Assembly: GCF_034931305.1 (NCBI RefSeq)
Contig: NZ_JAYGHY010000004.1
Span: forward strand, 1 to 64,000
Length of the DNA stretch: 64,000 nt
Direction: 5' to 3'
DNA from: Cyanobium gracile_A
GTDB taxonomy: Bacteria > Cyanobacteriota > Cyanobacteriia > PCC-6307 > Cyanobiaceae
Each line of letters opens with the position of its first letter. Position 1 is the stretch's first letter. The notes below the pieces were generated by a model that had not been told where the DNA came from, made no database searches, and was given only the letters and a program-made list of their open reading frames with translations. This document shows positions 43,056 through 56,076 of the stretch, piece after piece. The position numbers and the translations under genes are program-made.

Positions 43056-44282
43056 ATGCTCACGGTCCCTGGCAGCACCGCGTCTCACCGCCAGCAGGAC
43101 GGCATTCCCCGGTTCACGGTCGCCGAGCTCAACCAGGCCATCGGCACCCTGCTCGAGAGGGGGTTCGCACCCCGCTTCCTGCTCGAGGCCACCGTGGGCC
43201 GTCCCCAGCAGAAGAAGGGCCATCTCTGGCTGAGCCTGCTCGACGGACAGGCCAGCATCCAGGGGGTGATCTGGTCCTCCCAGTTGCAGAAGCTCAGCTT
43301 CCTTCCCCAGGAAGGTGATGGGGTGGTGGTGGTGGGCAAGCTCAACTTCTGGGCCGCCCGGGCCAGCCTCACCGTGCAGGTGCTGGATGTGCGTCCCAGC
43401 CTGACCACCGTTCTGCGTCAGTTCGAACAGGTGCGCAGCCGGCTGGAGCCGGAAGGACTGTTCGACCCTGAACGCAAGCGAGCGCTGCCGCCCTGGCCCC
43501 GCCGTATCGCCCTGCTCACCAGCGTGCCCAGCGCCGCCCTGGCCGACATGCTGCGCACGGCCCGCGAACGCTGGCCCGCCACGGACCTGCTGGTGGTGCC
43601 GATCCCGGTCCAGGGGAACGTGGAATCCCAGATCGCCACTGCCATTGAGAGCGTCTGCCGTCAGGCCGCCAGCCTCGGCATCGAAGCCTTGGTGCTGGCC
43701 CGCGGCGGTGGCAGCCGGGAGGATCTGGCCGTCTTCGACGGCGAGCAGCTGGCCCGCTGCCTGGCGGCGGCGCCGTTGCCCGTGATCTGCGGGATCGGCC
43801 ACGAGGATGACGTCACGATCGCCGACCTGGTGGCCGACTACCGGGCCGCCACACCGACGGCCGCCCTCGTCGCCGTGCTGCCGGAACGCAGCCAGGTGCT
43901 CCGCTCCCTGGCCCAGGAACGTGACCACCTGCAGCGCACGCTCTCTCTGCGCATCGCTTCAGCCCGGCAACGGCTGAGCACACGGCAGGAGCAGCTGCAG
44001 AAGCTGCATCCGAGCCGTCTGCTGGAGCAACGGCAGCACTGGCTGGCCCAGCAACGGCAGCTGCTGCGGGCCCTGTCTCCGGCGCACCTGCTCGCCAGGG
44101 GCTTCAGCCTGCTGCGGGATCGCGACGGACGCCTGCTGCGTTCCGTTGTTCAGCTGCGGCCAGGCGATGCGGTCTTCGCCGAGCTGGCGGATGGCCGGGT
44201 GGCCCTGCGGGTGCAGACGAGCGAACCAGCCGCTGCCCCCCCTGACGCATCCCCCGGCAAGAGCCCCGCCCCAGCCCGCTGA
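43056..44282 (+). CDS. xseA: Exodeoxyribonuclease VII large subunit
   Basis: Catalytic subunit of exonuclease VII, which degrades single-stranded DNA in both directions. 408 residues. The N-terminal OB-fold (about residues 17-110: FTVAELNQAIGTLLER, GHLWLSLLDGQASIQGVIW) binds DNA. The catalytic domain carries ARGGGSREDLAVFDGE and GIGHEDDVTIADLVADYRAATPTAA, the family signatures. A Gln/Arg/Leu-rich coiled coil follows. The gene for the small subunit begins 34 bases later. The ATG at 43056 fits the usual N-terminal length. Confidence 0.95.
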   Translation: MLTVPGSTASHRQQDGIPRFTVAELNQAIGTLLERGFAPRFLLEATVGRPQQKKGHLWLSLLDGQASIQGVIWSSQLQKLSFLPQEGDGVVVVGKLNFWAARASLTVQVLDVRPSLTTVLRQFEQVRSRLEPEGLFDPERKRALPPWPRRIALLTSVPSAALADMLRTARERWPATDLLVVPIPVQGNVESQIATAIESVCRQAASLGIEALVLARGGGSREDLAVFDGEQLARCLAAAPLPVICGIGHEDDVTIADLVADYRAATPTAALVAVLPERSQVLRSLAQERDHLQRTLSLRIASARQRLSTRQEQLQKLHPSRLLEQRQHWLAQQRQLLRALSPAHLLARGFSLLRDRDGRLLRSVVQLRPGDAVFAELADGRVALRVQTSEPAAAPPDASPGKSPAPAR

Positions 44283-44316
44283 ATCTCTGTCCGCTTTTCC
44301 ACCGCGCACCCAACCC

Positions 44317-44598
44317 ATGGCCAAGCCCAGCACCAGATCCACCCCCCCTCCCCAGGACCCCTCCGAACCCGCGAGCGTGGCCCAGGAACTGAGCTTCCGC
44401 GACTCCCAGACGGCCCTCGAACTCTGTCTGGCCCAGCTGCAGGACGAAGAACTGGATGTGGAGTCCATGGCCGATCTGTATCGCAGGGCCCTGACCTACG
44501 CCGAACGCTGCGAGTCGGTGCTGCAGCAGGTGGAACAGCAGGTGATGCAATGGGATCCCACCCAGCCGGAACGGGCGCCGACGCCCTACGCCCCATGA
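44317..44598 (+). CDS. xseB: Exodeoxyribonuclease VII small subunit
   Basis: 93 residues from the ATG at 44317. After a disordered Ser/Pro start, residues about 30-80 form the typical XseB helical hairpin (ALELCLAQLQDEELDVESMADLY, RRALTYAERCESVLQQVEQQV) that wraps the XseA coiled coil. Its position directly after xseA confirms the call. The stop overlaps the next ATG (ATGA at 44595). Confidence 0.9.
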   Translation: MAKPSTRSTPPPQDPSEPASVAQELSFRDSQTALELCLAQLQDEELDVESMADLYRRALTYAERCESVLQQVEQQVMQWDPTQPERAPTPYAP

Positions 44599-45002
44599 GC
44601 CAAGCAGCACGCGTCACGCCGCAAGTCCCTGGCGGGCTGAACTGGGTCTCCTGGCTTTATCTGGCCCTGGCCGTGGCAGGAGCCATTCTGCCCTGGCTGG
44701 CCAATCTGGACTTCATCCGGTCGGCAGGAGCGACCTTTGATCTGGGTCTGTTCATTCGCCAGGCCAATGCCAACCCGGCGGCCCGTTCCCTGTCCAGCGA
44801 TCTGGCGATCGGGGCCACGGCTGTCACCATCTGGATGGTGCGCGAAAGCCGCAGGCTGGGCATGCGGGGACTGGGCTGGGTGCTGCTCAGCTGCGTCACG
44901 ATCGCCTTTGCCTTCGGCGCGCCCCTGTTCCTGCATCTGCGCGAACGCCGGCTGCTTGAGCTCTCCCGCCTTGACCAGGAGAGTCCCGTCAGCAACGGAT
45001 GA
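44595..45002 (+). CDS. DUF2834 membrane protein
   Basis: 135 residues with three membrane segments (about 20-38, 65-82, 90-110). The segment ANLDFIRSAGATFDLGLFIRQANANPAARSLSSDLAIGA is typical of the DUF2834 family, which is widespread in cyanobacteria and of unknown function. The ATG overlaps the xseB stop (ATGA), so it is coupled to the exonuclease genes. Confidence 0.8.
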   Translation: MSQAARVTPQVPGGLNWVSWLYLALAVAGAILPWLANLDFIRSAGATFDLGLFIRQANANPAARSLSSDLAIGATAVTIWMVRESRRLGMRGLGWVLLSCVTIAFAFGAPLFLHLRERRLLELSRLDQESPVSNG

Positions 45003-45011
45003 GCCGATCCC

Positions 45012-45434
45012 TCAGGTGGTTTCGCTTTCCCTGATGGCACCATCGGCGGAGCCGGAGGCCTCCAGATCGACGGCATCCACATTGATCGTGACGTCGCGGG
45101 CGTCGATCTCCCCATCGGCAGGGGATCCCCAGAAGAACGTTCCGGACGTGGCGCTGGGCGCCGTTCCAGACGCATCAACAACCTCAAACGCGCTGCCGCA
45201 GGCGGGGCAAGCCTCGCTGCCTAGGCTGGTGAAGCCACAGTTCGGACAGGTACGCAGCCGGCGGCGGAGCACCTGCCAGCCGATCAGGCCCACCCCTGCC
45301 AGCAGCAGCGGCAGAAACAGCAGCGTGAGGGTGAGCCCCCCGATCACATCCAGCAGGATCCTGCCCGCCGAGGTGGGCACCAGCAGCAGGGCGGCCGCCA
45401 CACCGATCCAGAGCCAGGGAATGCGGCGCTCCAT
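45012..45434 (-). CDS. Two-helix membrane protein with a zinc-ribbon tail
   Basis: 140 residues. Two membrane helices (about 8-26 and 33-56) are followed by a zinc ribbon of the CxxC...CxxC kind (TCPNCGFTSLGSEACPACGS at about 63-82) facing the cytosol, and an acidic tail. Proteins with this plan are common in cyanobacteria and unassigned. The ATG at 45434 overlaps the upstream gene's TGA (TGATG), so the two are probably made together. It converges on the DUF2834 gene with nine bases between stops. Confidence 0.65.
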   Translation of the reverse strand: MERRIPWLWIGVAAALLLVPTSAGRILLDVIGGLTLTLLFLPLLLAGVGLIGWQVLRRRLRTCPNCGFTSLGSEACPACGSAFEVVDASGTAPSATSGTFFWGSPADGEIDARDVTINVDAVDLEASGSADGAIRESETT

Positions 45435-45697
45435 CAACGCTGGAAGCGCGGGTCATTCTCGATCCACCGCTCCAAGGCCGCCAGACCTTCAAGGCCGGCC
45501 CAACCCAGCAGCAGGGCCGCCACCAGCCAGGCGGCCAGCAGGCCAAGACCCAGCAACAGGGGAACCATCGCCAGGGTGGTCAGGCCGATCACCACAACCG
45601 CACCCACGGCCATGCAGACAAGCGCCAGGCTGGCCGGCAATGGCGGTATCCGGAGGGAAAGCTTGGCCAAGGTTCGGTACGTCGAAGCGACTTCCAT
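45434..45697 (-). CDS. Small two-helix membrane protein
   Basis: 87 residues from the ATG at 45697. The N-terminus is basic and amphipathic (STYRTLAKLSLRIP); two hydrophobic helices follow (about 20-45 and 47-68), then an acidic tail (ERWIENDPRFQR). The frame extends to 46270 inside the BrkB gene, but that part is a shadow. It overlaps the zinc-ribbon protein by one base (TGATG) and starts 23 bases after the end of the BrkB-family gene, so a three-gene operon is likely. Confidence 0.6.
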   Translation of the reverse strand: MEVASTYRTLAKLSLRIPPLPASLALVCMAVGAVVVIGLTTLAMVPLLLGLGLLAAWLVAALLLGWAGLEGLAALERWIENDPRFQR

Positions 45698-45720
45698 CCT
45701 GACGCGAAACAAGTCCGTCC

Positions 45721-46665
45721 TCAGCGCGGCAGAGGTGTCGATGGCCCCCCAGCGGCACCGCCGGAAAGCACCACACTGAAACACTGGCCGAAATACAGAA
45801 CCACCCCCACCAACCAGACCCAGAGCGTCAGCAGCAACACGGCACCCACCACCCCGTAGGCCTGGAAGCGCCAGCCAAGGGCGATCAGGATCCTGCCCAG
45901 GAGCAGGTTGGACAGGGTGAGACTGATGCTGACCAGCAGAGCGCCAGGAATCAAGGGGCGGAAGGGAATGCGGCGCGATGGCAGCAACCAGAGAAAAACC
46001 AGGGTGGCCGCGAAGCTGATCAACAGGGAAAGGAGCAGATCCAGGCCAAAAGAAAGGGAACTGAGCAAGAGCAAAGGCTTGGGCAGATAGGCCTTCAGCT
46101 GGTCCTGGAACCCACTCGAACCGAACAGCCGCACGGTGCTGAAGAGTTGGTCTACGACGATCAGAACCCCAACGAACAGGATGAGCGACAGGGCTTTCAG
46201 GCGTAGGGTCAGGAATCGGGCCACGTGCTGCTGCCAGCGCAGGTTGTCGAGTCCAAAGGGCCGGTTCCACCAGAGCCGATCAGCGCCGCGCTGGAGCGTC
46301 AGATAGATGTTGCTGGCATTGAGGGCGAGAAGCACCAAGCCGAGGAGACCAGCGCCAAAACCCTGATTGGTGAAACGCCGCAGGGTGGCCTCCACGTCCG
46401 GAAGGGAGGAGGCTGGCAGCACCTGGGCCACGTAGACGAGCAGCCGGTCGACGCGCTCCATGTCGCGGCCGAGGAGCCTGGAGGCGACCGAGAGCGCGAT
46501 CAACAGGGCCGGGAAAAAGGACTGGAGGGTGTGGTAGGCAAAGGCCGCACTGAGATCGACACAATCCGCGCGCAGCCACAGGGCATAGGCCTTCCAGATA
46601 GGGCGGAAGCGGCGACGCCAGCTCACGGCAGGATCAACGTCAAGAGTGTCGAGCAGATACGCCAA
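45721..46665 (-). CDS. YihY/BrkB family membrane protein
   Basis: About 314 residues, six membrane helices. The block DCVDLSAAFAYHTLQSFFPALLIAL is the family signature near the first helix, and LLTLWVWLVGVVLYFGQCF is at the last. BrkB-type proteins were once called RNase BN and are membrane proteins of unclear function. The start is uncertain: the frame is open to 46743, but that end lies inside the rrn terminator. TTG at 46665 or GTG at 46626 are the likely starts; the TTG is used here. It is downstream of the rrn operon on the same strand. Confidence 0.82.
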   Translation of the reverse strand: MAYLLDTLDVDPAVSWRRRFRPIWKAYALWLRADCVDLSAAFAYHTLQSFFPALLIALSVASRLLGRDMERVDRLLVYVAQVLPASSLPDVEATLRRFTNQGFGAGLLGLVLLALNASNIYLTLQRGADRLWWNRPFGLDNLRWQQHVARFLTLRLKALSLILFVGVLIVVDQLFSTVRLFGSSGFQDQLKAYLPKPLLLLSSLSFGLDLLLSLLISFAATLVFLWLLPSRRIPFRPLIPGALLVSISLTLSNLLLGRILIALGWRFQAYGVVGAVLLLTLWVWLVGVVLYFGQCFSVVLSGGAAGGPSTPLPR

Positions 46666-46734
46666 TGCATTCTGCCCCGGTCCGCTGCTCCCGAAAAAGC
46701 ACCAGCAGCCGGCCGCAAAACAACCGACCAACAG

Positions 46735-46761
46735 AAAAGCCACCCTCCTCGGGTGGCTTTT
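46735..46761 (-). terminator. Rho-independent terminator of the rrn operon
   Basis: Eleven-pair stem AAAAGCCACCC / GGGTGGCTTTT with a five-base loop, 67 bases beyond the 3' end of 5S rRNA. On the minus strand it ends in TTTT. It is nearly symmetrical and could act in both directions. Confidence 0.88.
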
Positions 46762-46827
46762 CCTTCAACTCCATGTGGAGCTGGTGGCTCACATCGCGAT
46801 GGGTCGCGACGATGGAGCGGAAGTTTT

Positions 46828-46945
46828 ACCTGGCATCGAGCTATTTTTGCAGGGGGCTACCCCCCAACTATCGTCGCCGCTGCTGCGTTTCACAACCGAG
46901 TTCGAGATGGATCGGTGTGGTTCCACAGCGCCATGGACACCAGGA
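46828..46945 (-). rRNA. rrf: 5S ribosomal RNA
   Basis: About 118 bases. The 5' end TCCTGGTG pairs with the 3' end CCAGG, and the interior carries the conserved CGAACTCGGTTGTGAAACGC-like core seen on the minus strand. It lies 175 bases downstream of 23S. Ends are assigned from the terminal stem and may be off by one or two bases. Confidence 0.9.
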
Positions 46946-46996
46946 TAGGTTTCCCTTACCCGCAACAACTGTTGAGAACAAGGGTTGAACCCTGAG

Positions 46997-47008
46997 AACT
47001 GCATAGGT
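46997..47008 (-). other. 3' arm of a probable 23S processing stem
   Basis: AACTGCATAGGT (plus strand) is the exact reverse complement of the 12 bases at 50272-50283 in the 16S-23S spacer. Paired in the transcript, the two arms would bracket 23S rRNA, as processing stems do. Confidence 0.45.
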
Positions 47009-47120
47009 TAGAGCAACAGCTGACGCCATCACTCCTCTGGATAAAGAAGTCATTCCGCCACTCCCTACCAACAAGCTCCTTTCGAAACTTGCTTTCGGCA
47101 ATGGCCGGCTTAGAACCAGA

Positions 47121-49999
<2,879 letters not shown>

Positions 50000-50500
50000 A
50001 TTAACACTCCCAACGTTCAGGGTTGTTGAGACCCATTCTTCTGCTTTCACTTCTCTACTCCTTTGATCTTTCGGTTTCCCGATCTCTCTCAGGCTTCGAT
50101 GGTTTGAAAGGCAGAATCAAACTCTTCTCTCCTCGGCGGAAAGAAAAGACGCTGGAAGCTCTCGGCTCTAAACTCAAGAATCTCCCAGCCAGACTTTCAC
50201 TTCACTTGGCAGTACCAAGTAAAGTTCGCGTCCGTCTGGGCATCTATGAGATGCTTTCTTTATCCAGACTCACCTATGCAGTTGTCAAGGTTCTTTGCTA
50301 GAGTCACTGATTTTTGGCTCGCGCTAAAATCAGCGAGTCCAGCTTCCTTTCAACCACCATCGATAAAATCTACTATCACTAGCAGTTCATCCATTGGGAA
50401 TGAAAGGAGGCTGGAGTCCTCAGCTGAACATGTCTTGTCACCTCACCCATCGAAAGGCATCCTGTTGCCGCTTCCTGCTGGTGGTCTTCACTTGGTTGGA
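50000..50500 (-). other. tRNA-Ala to 23S part of the rrn spacer
   Basis: Transcribed spacer without a gene. It holds a small hairpin (ACTTGG/CCAAGT near 50203-50222) and one arm of the 23S processing stem at 50272-50283. Less GC-rich than the rest of the window, as is usual for this spacer in the group. Confidence 0.7.
50272..50283 (-). other. 5' arm of a probable 23S processing stem
   Basis: ACCTATGCAGTT (plus strand); pairs perfectly with 46997-47008 across the whole 23S gene. Confidence 0.45.
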
Positions 50501-50573
50501 TGGAGGTTAGCGGACTCGAACCGCTGACATCCTGCTTGCAAAGCAGGCGCTCTACCAACTGAGCTAAACCCCC
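50501..50573 (-). tRNA. tRNA-Ala (anticodon TGC)
   Basis: A 73-base cloverleaf on the minus strand: acceptor GGGGGTT pairs with AACCTCC; D-arm AGCTCAGTTGGTAGAGC; anticodon loop TTTGCAA; T-arm GGTTCGAGTCC. The 3' CCA is not encoded. It lies between tRNA-Ile and 23S. Confidence 0.96.
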
Positions 50574-50582
50574 AAACACGAA

Positions 50583-50656
<74 letters not shown>

Positions 50657-50973
50657 AGGATTAATCACTTCGACACAAGCTTCTTACCACTTCCCTCAAT
50701 TCCTAACTCTTTCGAGCTTTGAATCTTGGCAAAATGGGGAAACCCTTGGTGGGGTGACCTAGACAAAGTTTAGGAACTGAAAACGAGTCCATCACAACAT
50801 CCTTAGAGTTAGCCTTCCTGCTCTTTCGAGCTCTCTGGTTTTCTCCTTGGCTTTGATGGCTCACCTTGAGGTACCGATCGACCTTCGAGATGACAGGACC
50901 GTGGCCTGAGACAAATGTGCTCCCCAAACTTTCGCTTGGTCGGCGCTCAGACATCACGATCAGTTGTGTCTCC
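50657..50973 (-). other. 16S to tRNA-Ile part of the rrn spacer
   Basis: Transcribed spacer of about 317 bases. No gene found, only short shadow frames. Confidence 0.7.
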
Positions 50974-52460
<1,487 letters not shown>

Positions 52461-53453
52461 TAGATCCAACCCTCTTGGATAACTCTCGCTACCCTCAGTT
52501 AGATTTGCCTCGTGCTATCCCTGCAGACTGGCGTCTACAAGAACATCAGGGCCACCATCGCTTTCACGCTGGGTTCAAAGAGTGCACATGTCAGCTCCCA
52601 GGCTCACCATCCATCGGACAGTTCACTCGCTTGCTTCCAGTGACTTTCCCGAATCTCAGATCCGGTTCGCAACCGGTTGACCAGCCAAAGGGCCTTCCAT
52701 CCTTTTCAAGATGACGCCGCTCCAAGCACCAGCGCGTCGTGAGAACGCCCTGGTACTCCTTGGTTGCTTCAACCCGTCGCTTGTTTCTTTTGACGGGACC
52801 TCACACCTCCACCGCTCTTCGTCCGTTGCCTCCTCTCTCAAGGACTCCTCTCCCCCTCGCCGTAGCGATGGACACAGGCTCTTTTGATTCGGTCGCCTAC
52901 GGTCTCCCGCATTCACACCTCCTCGCCAGTCGCAACCGACGCAGTGGAAGCGTCAGTTCCTAAACTTTTTTGGTTGTCCAGGTTCAACCGCTCCACCCCT
53001 TCCGGGGCTCTCGCGGCGCGTCGCCTCCCGGCGACTCAGAAAACTTACAACACCGTCGGCTCGCGCCTCTCGATCCCGTAAGCCTGCTCCCCGCTCGAGC
53101 TCTCGCTCTCTGGGGCGCAGTCCAAAATCATATCACCTGCACCGACGCTGCAGCGCGATGACCTGCGGATCCGCCCCTGGCCACCGTTGCCGCCTGAGCA
53201 GCACAGGGCCCACGCAGCAGCTGGAACCAGCACGGAGCGTCTGGGACATGGGCACGTCGCAGACCTGGCCAAGGGGCTTGCAGCGTTCCTCTGGCGGCAG
53301 GCGGGCCTCGCTGGGCCCCCCTTTCCTGCCAGCCGAGCCCGTGGAAGGGCACCCAGAGGCCTGTGGGCCGTGCTCTCGCTATGTACGTCCTTCGGCCCGT
53401 GGGGTCTGCAGGGCTGCTGCTGGCCCCTGGACCCGCACGGACAGCCAGAACAC
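52461..53453 (-). other. Upstream leader and promoter region of rrn; no gene seen
   Basis: About one kilobase between the petD terminator and 16S. Frames here lack starts, motifs and codon bias, so they are treated as noise. It must hold the rrn promoter and leader. A possible pair on the minus strand, TTGTAG and TAGCAC 17 bases apart near 52515-52545, and a TATGAT at 53127-53132, are both weak, and no promoter is called. Confidence 0.5.
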
Positions 53454-53478
53454 AAAAAAGCCGCGATCACTCGCGGCT
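53454..53478 (-). terminator. Rho-independent terminator of petBD
   Basis: Seven-pair stem AGCCGCG / CGCGGCT with a six-base loop, followed by a run of T on the minus strand, 40 bases after the petD stop. Confidence 0.87.
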
Positions 53479-53517
53479 CAAGGGAAGGTTGATTCGGGAC
53501 CAAGGCCCCGGTTGGCT

Positions 53518-54000
53518 TCAGAACAGACCCAGGGTGAGGGACTTGTCGATCGGCAGGCAGGCGCCGATGCCGAGGTAGATGGTGAACACGGTGCCGAACA
53601 GGAAGGCGCCCATGGCGACGGGACGGCGGAACGGGTTCTGGAACTTGTTGAAGCTCTCGATGAAGGGGATCAGCATCAGGCCCAGGGGGATCATCGTCTG
53701 GAGGGCGATGCCAAGAAGCTTGTTGGGGACGACCCGGAGGATCTGGAACACCGGGTAGAGGTACCACTCGGGAAGGATCTCGAGCGGAGTGGCGAAGGGA
53801 TCGGCCCGGTCACCCAGCATCGCCGGATCCAGAACGGCCAGCCCGACCAGGCAAGCCAGGGTTCCCAGGATCACCACCGGGAAGATGTAGAGGAGGTCGT
53901 TGGGCCAGGCCGGCTCGCCGTAATAGTTGTGGCCCATGCCCTTGGCCAGCTTGGCCCGCAGCTTGGGATCGGTGAGGTCAGGCTTCTTGAGGATGTGCAT
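53518..54000 (-). CDS. petD: Cytochrome b6-f complex subunit IV
   Basis: Thylakoid-membrane subunit of the cytochrome b6f complex, forming with PetB the quinol-oxidation site. 160 residues, the invariant family length. Three membrane helices; the PEWY motif (LPEWYLYPVFQILR) of the Qo site is intact. The N-terminal segment LTDPKLRAKLAKGMGHNYYGEPAWPNDLLYIFP is diagnostic. It follows petB by 58 bases, giving the usual petBD operon. Confidence 0.98.
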   Translation of the reverse strand: MHILKKPDLTDPKLRAKLAKGMGHNYYGEPAWPNDLLYIFPVVILGTLACLVGLAVLDPAMLGDRADPFATPLEILPEWYLYPVFQILRVVPNKLLGIALQTMIPLGLMLIPFIESFNKFQNPFRRPVAMGAFLFGTVFTIYLGIGACLPIDKSLTLGLF

Positions 54001-54058
54001 GGTGGGGAGCTCGCAGCGCTGGTGACCAGTGGGGGAAGGCTAAGTGGAAGAACGGGGT

Positions 54059-54733
54059 TCAGAGCGGGCCGGAGATGCCCTGCTTACGGATCATCAGGAA
54101 GTGGATGAGCATGAACACCGCCAGCAGCCAGGGCAGCACGAAGGTGTGGAGGCTGTAGAAGCGGGTGAGGGTGGACTGGCCCACGCTTTCACCGCCGCGG
54201 AGCAGCTCGACCATGAAGTCGCCCACCACGGGGACGGCAGCTGGAACACCGCTGACGATCTTGACGGCCCAGTACCCGACCTGATCCCAAGGGAGGGAGT
54301 AGCCGGTGACGCCGAAGGACACGGTGATCACGGCCATGGTCACGCCGGTGACCCAGGTGAGCTCGCGGGGACGCTTGAAGCCGCCGGTGAGATACACGCG
54401 GAACACGTGCAGGATCAGCATCAGGACCATCATGCTGGCGCTCCAGCGGTGCACCGAACGGATCAGCCAGCCGAAGCTGACGTCAGTCATCAGGTACTGG
54501 ACCGAGGTGTAGGCCTCCACCACCGTGGGCTTGTAGTAGAAGGTCATCGCGAAGCCGGTCGCGAACTGGATCAGGAAGCACACCAGCGTGATGCCGCCCA
54601 GGCAATAAAAGATGTTGACGTGGGGCGGGACGTACTTGGCGGAGATATCGTCGGCAATCGCCTGGATTTCGAGGCGCTCCTCAAACCAGTCATAGATCGG
54701 GGACGACTTGGCGCCAGGAGACGAGTTCGCCAT
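54059..54733 (-). CDS. petB: Cytochrome b6
   Basis: Heme-bearing core of the cytochrome b6f complex. 224 residues, close to the usual 215-222. The four membrane helices carry the His ligands for the two b hemes (in VHRWSASMMVLMLILHVFR and in SLHTFVLPWLLAVFMLIHF). Cys43 near FYCLGGITL, which binds heme c', is present, as is the GVTGYSLPWDQ loop. The N-terminus has a few more residues than usual (MANSSPGAKSSP) before IYDWFEERLEIQ, the normal start. Divergent from ctpA with about 50 bases between starts. Confidence 0.98.
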   Translation of the reverse strand: MANSSPGAKSSPIYDWFEERLEIQAIADDISAKYVPPHVNIFYCLGGITLVCFLIQFATGFAMTFYYKPTVVEAYTSVQYLMTDVSFGWLIRSVHRWSASMMVLMLILHVFRVYLTGGFKRPRELTWVTGVTMAVITVSFGVTGYSLPWDQVGYWAVKIVSGVPAAVPVVGDFMVELLRGGESVGQSTLTRFYSLHTFVLPWLLAVFMLIHFLMIRKQGISGPL

Positions 54734-54783
54734 GCAGCGTGGGGCTTGGGTTGCGAGAGTCTACCGATCGTGCTGACCCCCCT

Positions 54784-56076
54784 GTGAGAGACCCGGGCCG
54801 CCGGTCCATCCCGGCTCAATGCTTTGCAACAGGGCTGCCGGGCCGTGTCCCGCTCCTGCAGCTCCTCCTGGTGACGGGCCTGTGCCTGCAGCTGTGGCTC
54901 CCCGCCCCGGCGCTGGCCCTCAGCGATGCCCAGCAACTGGTGGTGGAGGCCTGGCGGCTGGTGAACCAGAGCTACGTCGATCCCGCCCAGCTGGAGGCGG
55001 TGCAATGGCGGCACCTGCGCCAGAAAGCCCTCGAGACGCCGATCGCCAGCTCGGTGCAGGCCTACGACGCCATCGAGACCATGCTGGCGCCGATCGGCGA
55101 CCCCTACACCCGGATGCTGCGCCCGGAGGAGTACGCCACCCTGCGCTCCAACACCCAGGGCCGCGTGACCGGGGTGGGGCTGCAGCTGGGACTGCGGGCG
55201 GGGGATCAGCGGATCGTCGTGATCGCCCCCCTCGATGCCTCCCCCGCCGCCGACGCGGGGATCGTCTCCGGCACCGAGATCCTGAAGGTGGACGGCATCC
55301 CCGCCGAGGTGCTGGGGCTGGAGGGTACCGCCGCCCGCCTGCGGGGCCCCGCCGGCAGCGACGTGCTCCTGGCCCTTCGCGCCCCAGCGGGCCAACCCAC
55401 GGAGGTGCTGCTCGACCGCCGCGAGGTGGATCTGCAACCGGTGCGCAGCCATCGGCTGCAGAGCGACGGGCACACCCTGGGCTACCTGCGGATCACCCAG
55501 TTCAGCGAACCGGTGCCCCAGCAGGTGCGCTCCGCCCTGGCCGAGCTGACCGCCGCCGGGGGCAGCGGGCCGATCGAAGGACTGATCCTCGATCTGCGCA
55601 ACAACTCGGGGGGGCTGGTGGCCGCCGGGCTGGCGGTGGCCGATGGGCTGCTCGACGGGGAGCCGATCGTGGAAACCCAGGACCGGGGCGGCATCGCCGC
55701 CCGGCAACAGGCGACCCCCGGCTGTCTCTATGGCGGCCCCATGCTCACCCTCGTCAACGCCGGCACCGCCAGCGCCAGCGAGATCCTGGCCGGTGCCCTG
55801 CAGGACAGTGGCCGCTCCCGCCTGGCCGGCAGCCGCACCTTCGGCAAGGGACTGATCCAGACCCTGATCAACCTCAGTGACGGCAGCGGTCTGGCGGTGA
55901 CCGTGGCCCGCTACCTCACCCCCAGCGGCCGCGACATCCAGAACCAGGGCATCGAGCCGGACGTGCTGCTGCCCCAGCCCGAGCCCCTGGAGCCGGACGG
56001 GGACGGGGACACCTGGCGGCAGGCCGCCGCCACGCTGCTGGTGGCTGAACTGGCGGCCCCAGGCCTGGTGCCATGA
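54784..56076 (+). CDS. ctpA: Carboxyl-terminal processing protease
   Basis: Exported serine protease; cyanobacterial CtpA removes the C-terminal extension of the photosystem II D1 precursor. 430 residues from the GTG at 54784. The frame opens at 54739, but that would leave five bases to the divergent petB gene, too few for promoters. A signal peptide covers about residues 20-45 (LLQLLLVTGLCLQLWLPAPALALS). A PDZ domain follows (about 115-190), then the catalytic domain with Ser330 (NAGTASASEI) and Lys355 (FGKGLIQ), the family dyad spaced by 25. The stop overlaps the HD-domain gene (ATGA). Confidence 0.9.
   Translation: MRDPGRRSIPAQCFATGLPGRVPLLQLLLVTGLCLQLWLPAPALALSDAQQLVVEAWRLVNQSYVDPAQLEAVQWRHLRQKALETPIASSVQAYDAIETMLAPIGDPYTRMLRPEEYATLRSNTQGRVTGVGLQLGLRAGDQRIVVIAPLDASPAADAGIVSGTEILKVDGIPAEVLGLEGTAARLRGPAGSDVLLALRAPAGQPTEVLLDRREVDLQPVRSHRLQSDGHTLGYLRITQFSEPVPQQVRSALAELTAAGGSGPIEGLILDLRNNSGGLVAAGLAVADGLLDGEPIVETQDRGGIAARQQATPGCLYGGPMLTLVNAGTASASEILAGALQDSGRSRLAGSRTFGKGLIQTLINLSDGSGLAVTVARYLTPSGRDIQNQGIEPDVLLPQPEPLEPDGDGDTWRQAAATLLVAELAAPGLVP

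Noticed and set aside
46665..46743. Extended N-terminus of the BrkB-family gene
   Set aside because: The extension begins inside the rrn terminator hairpin and is not family-like.
53045..53767. A 240-residue minus-strand frame overlapping petD
   Set aside because: Out of frame with petD, Arg/Pro-rich, and it crosses the petBD terminator.
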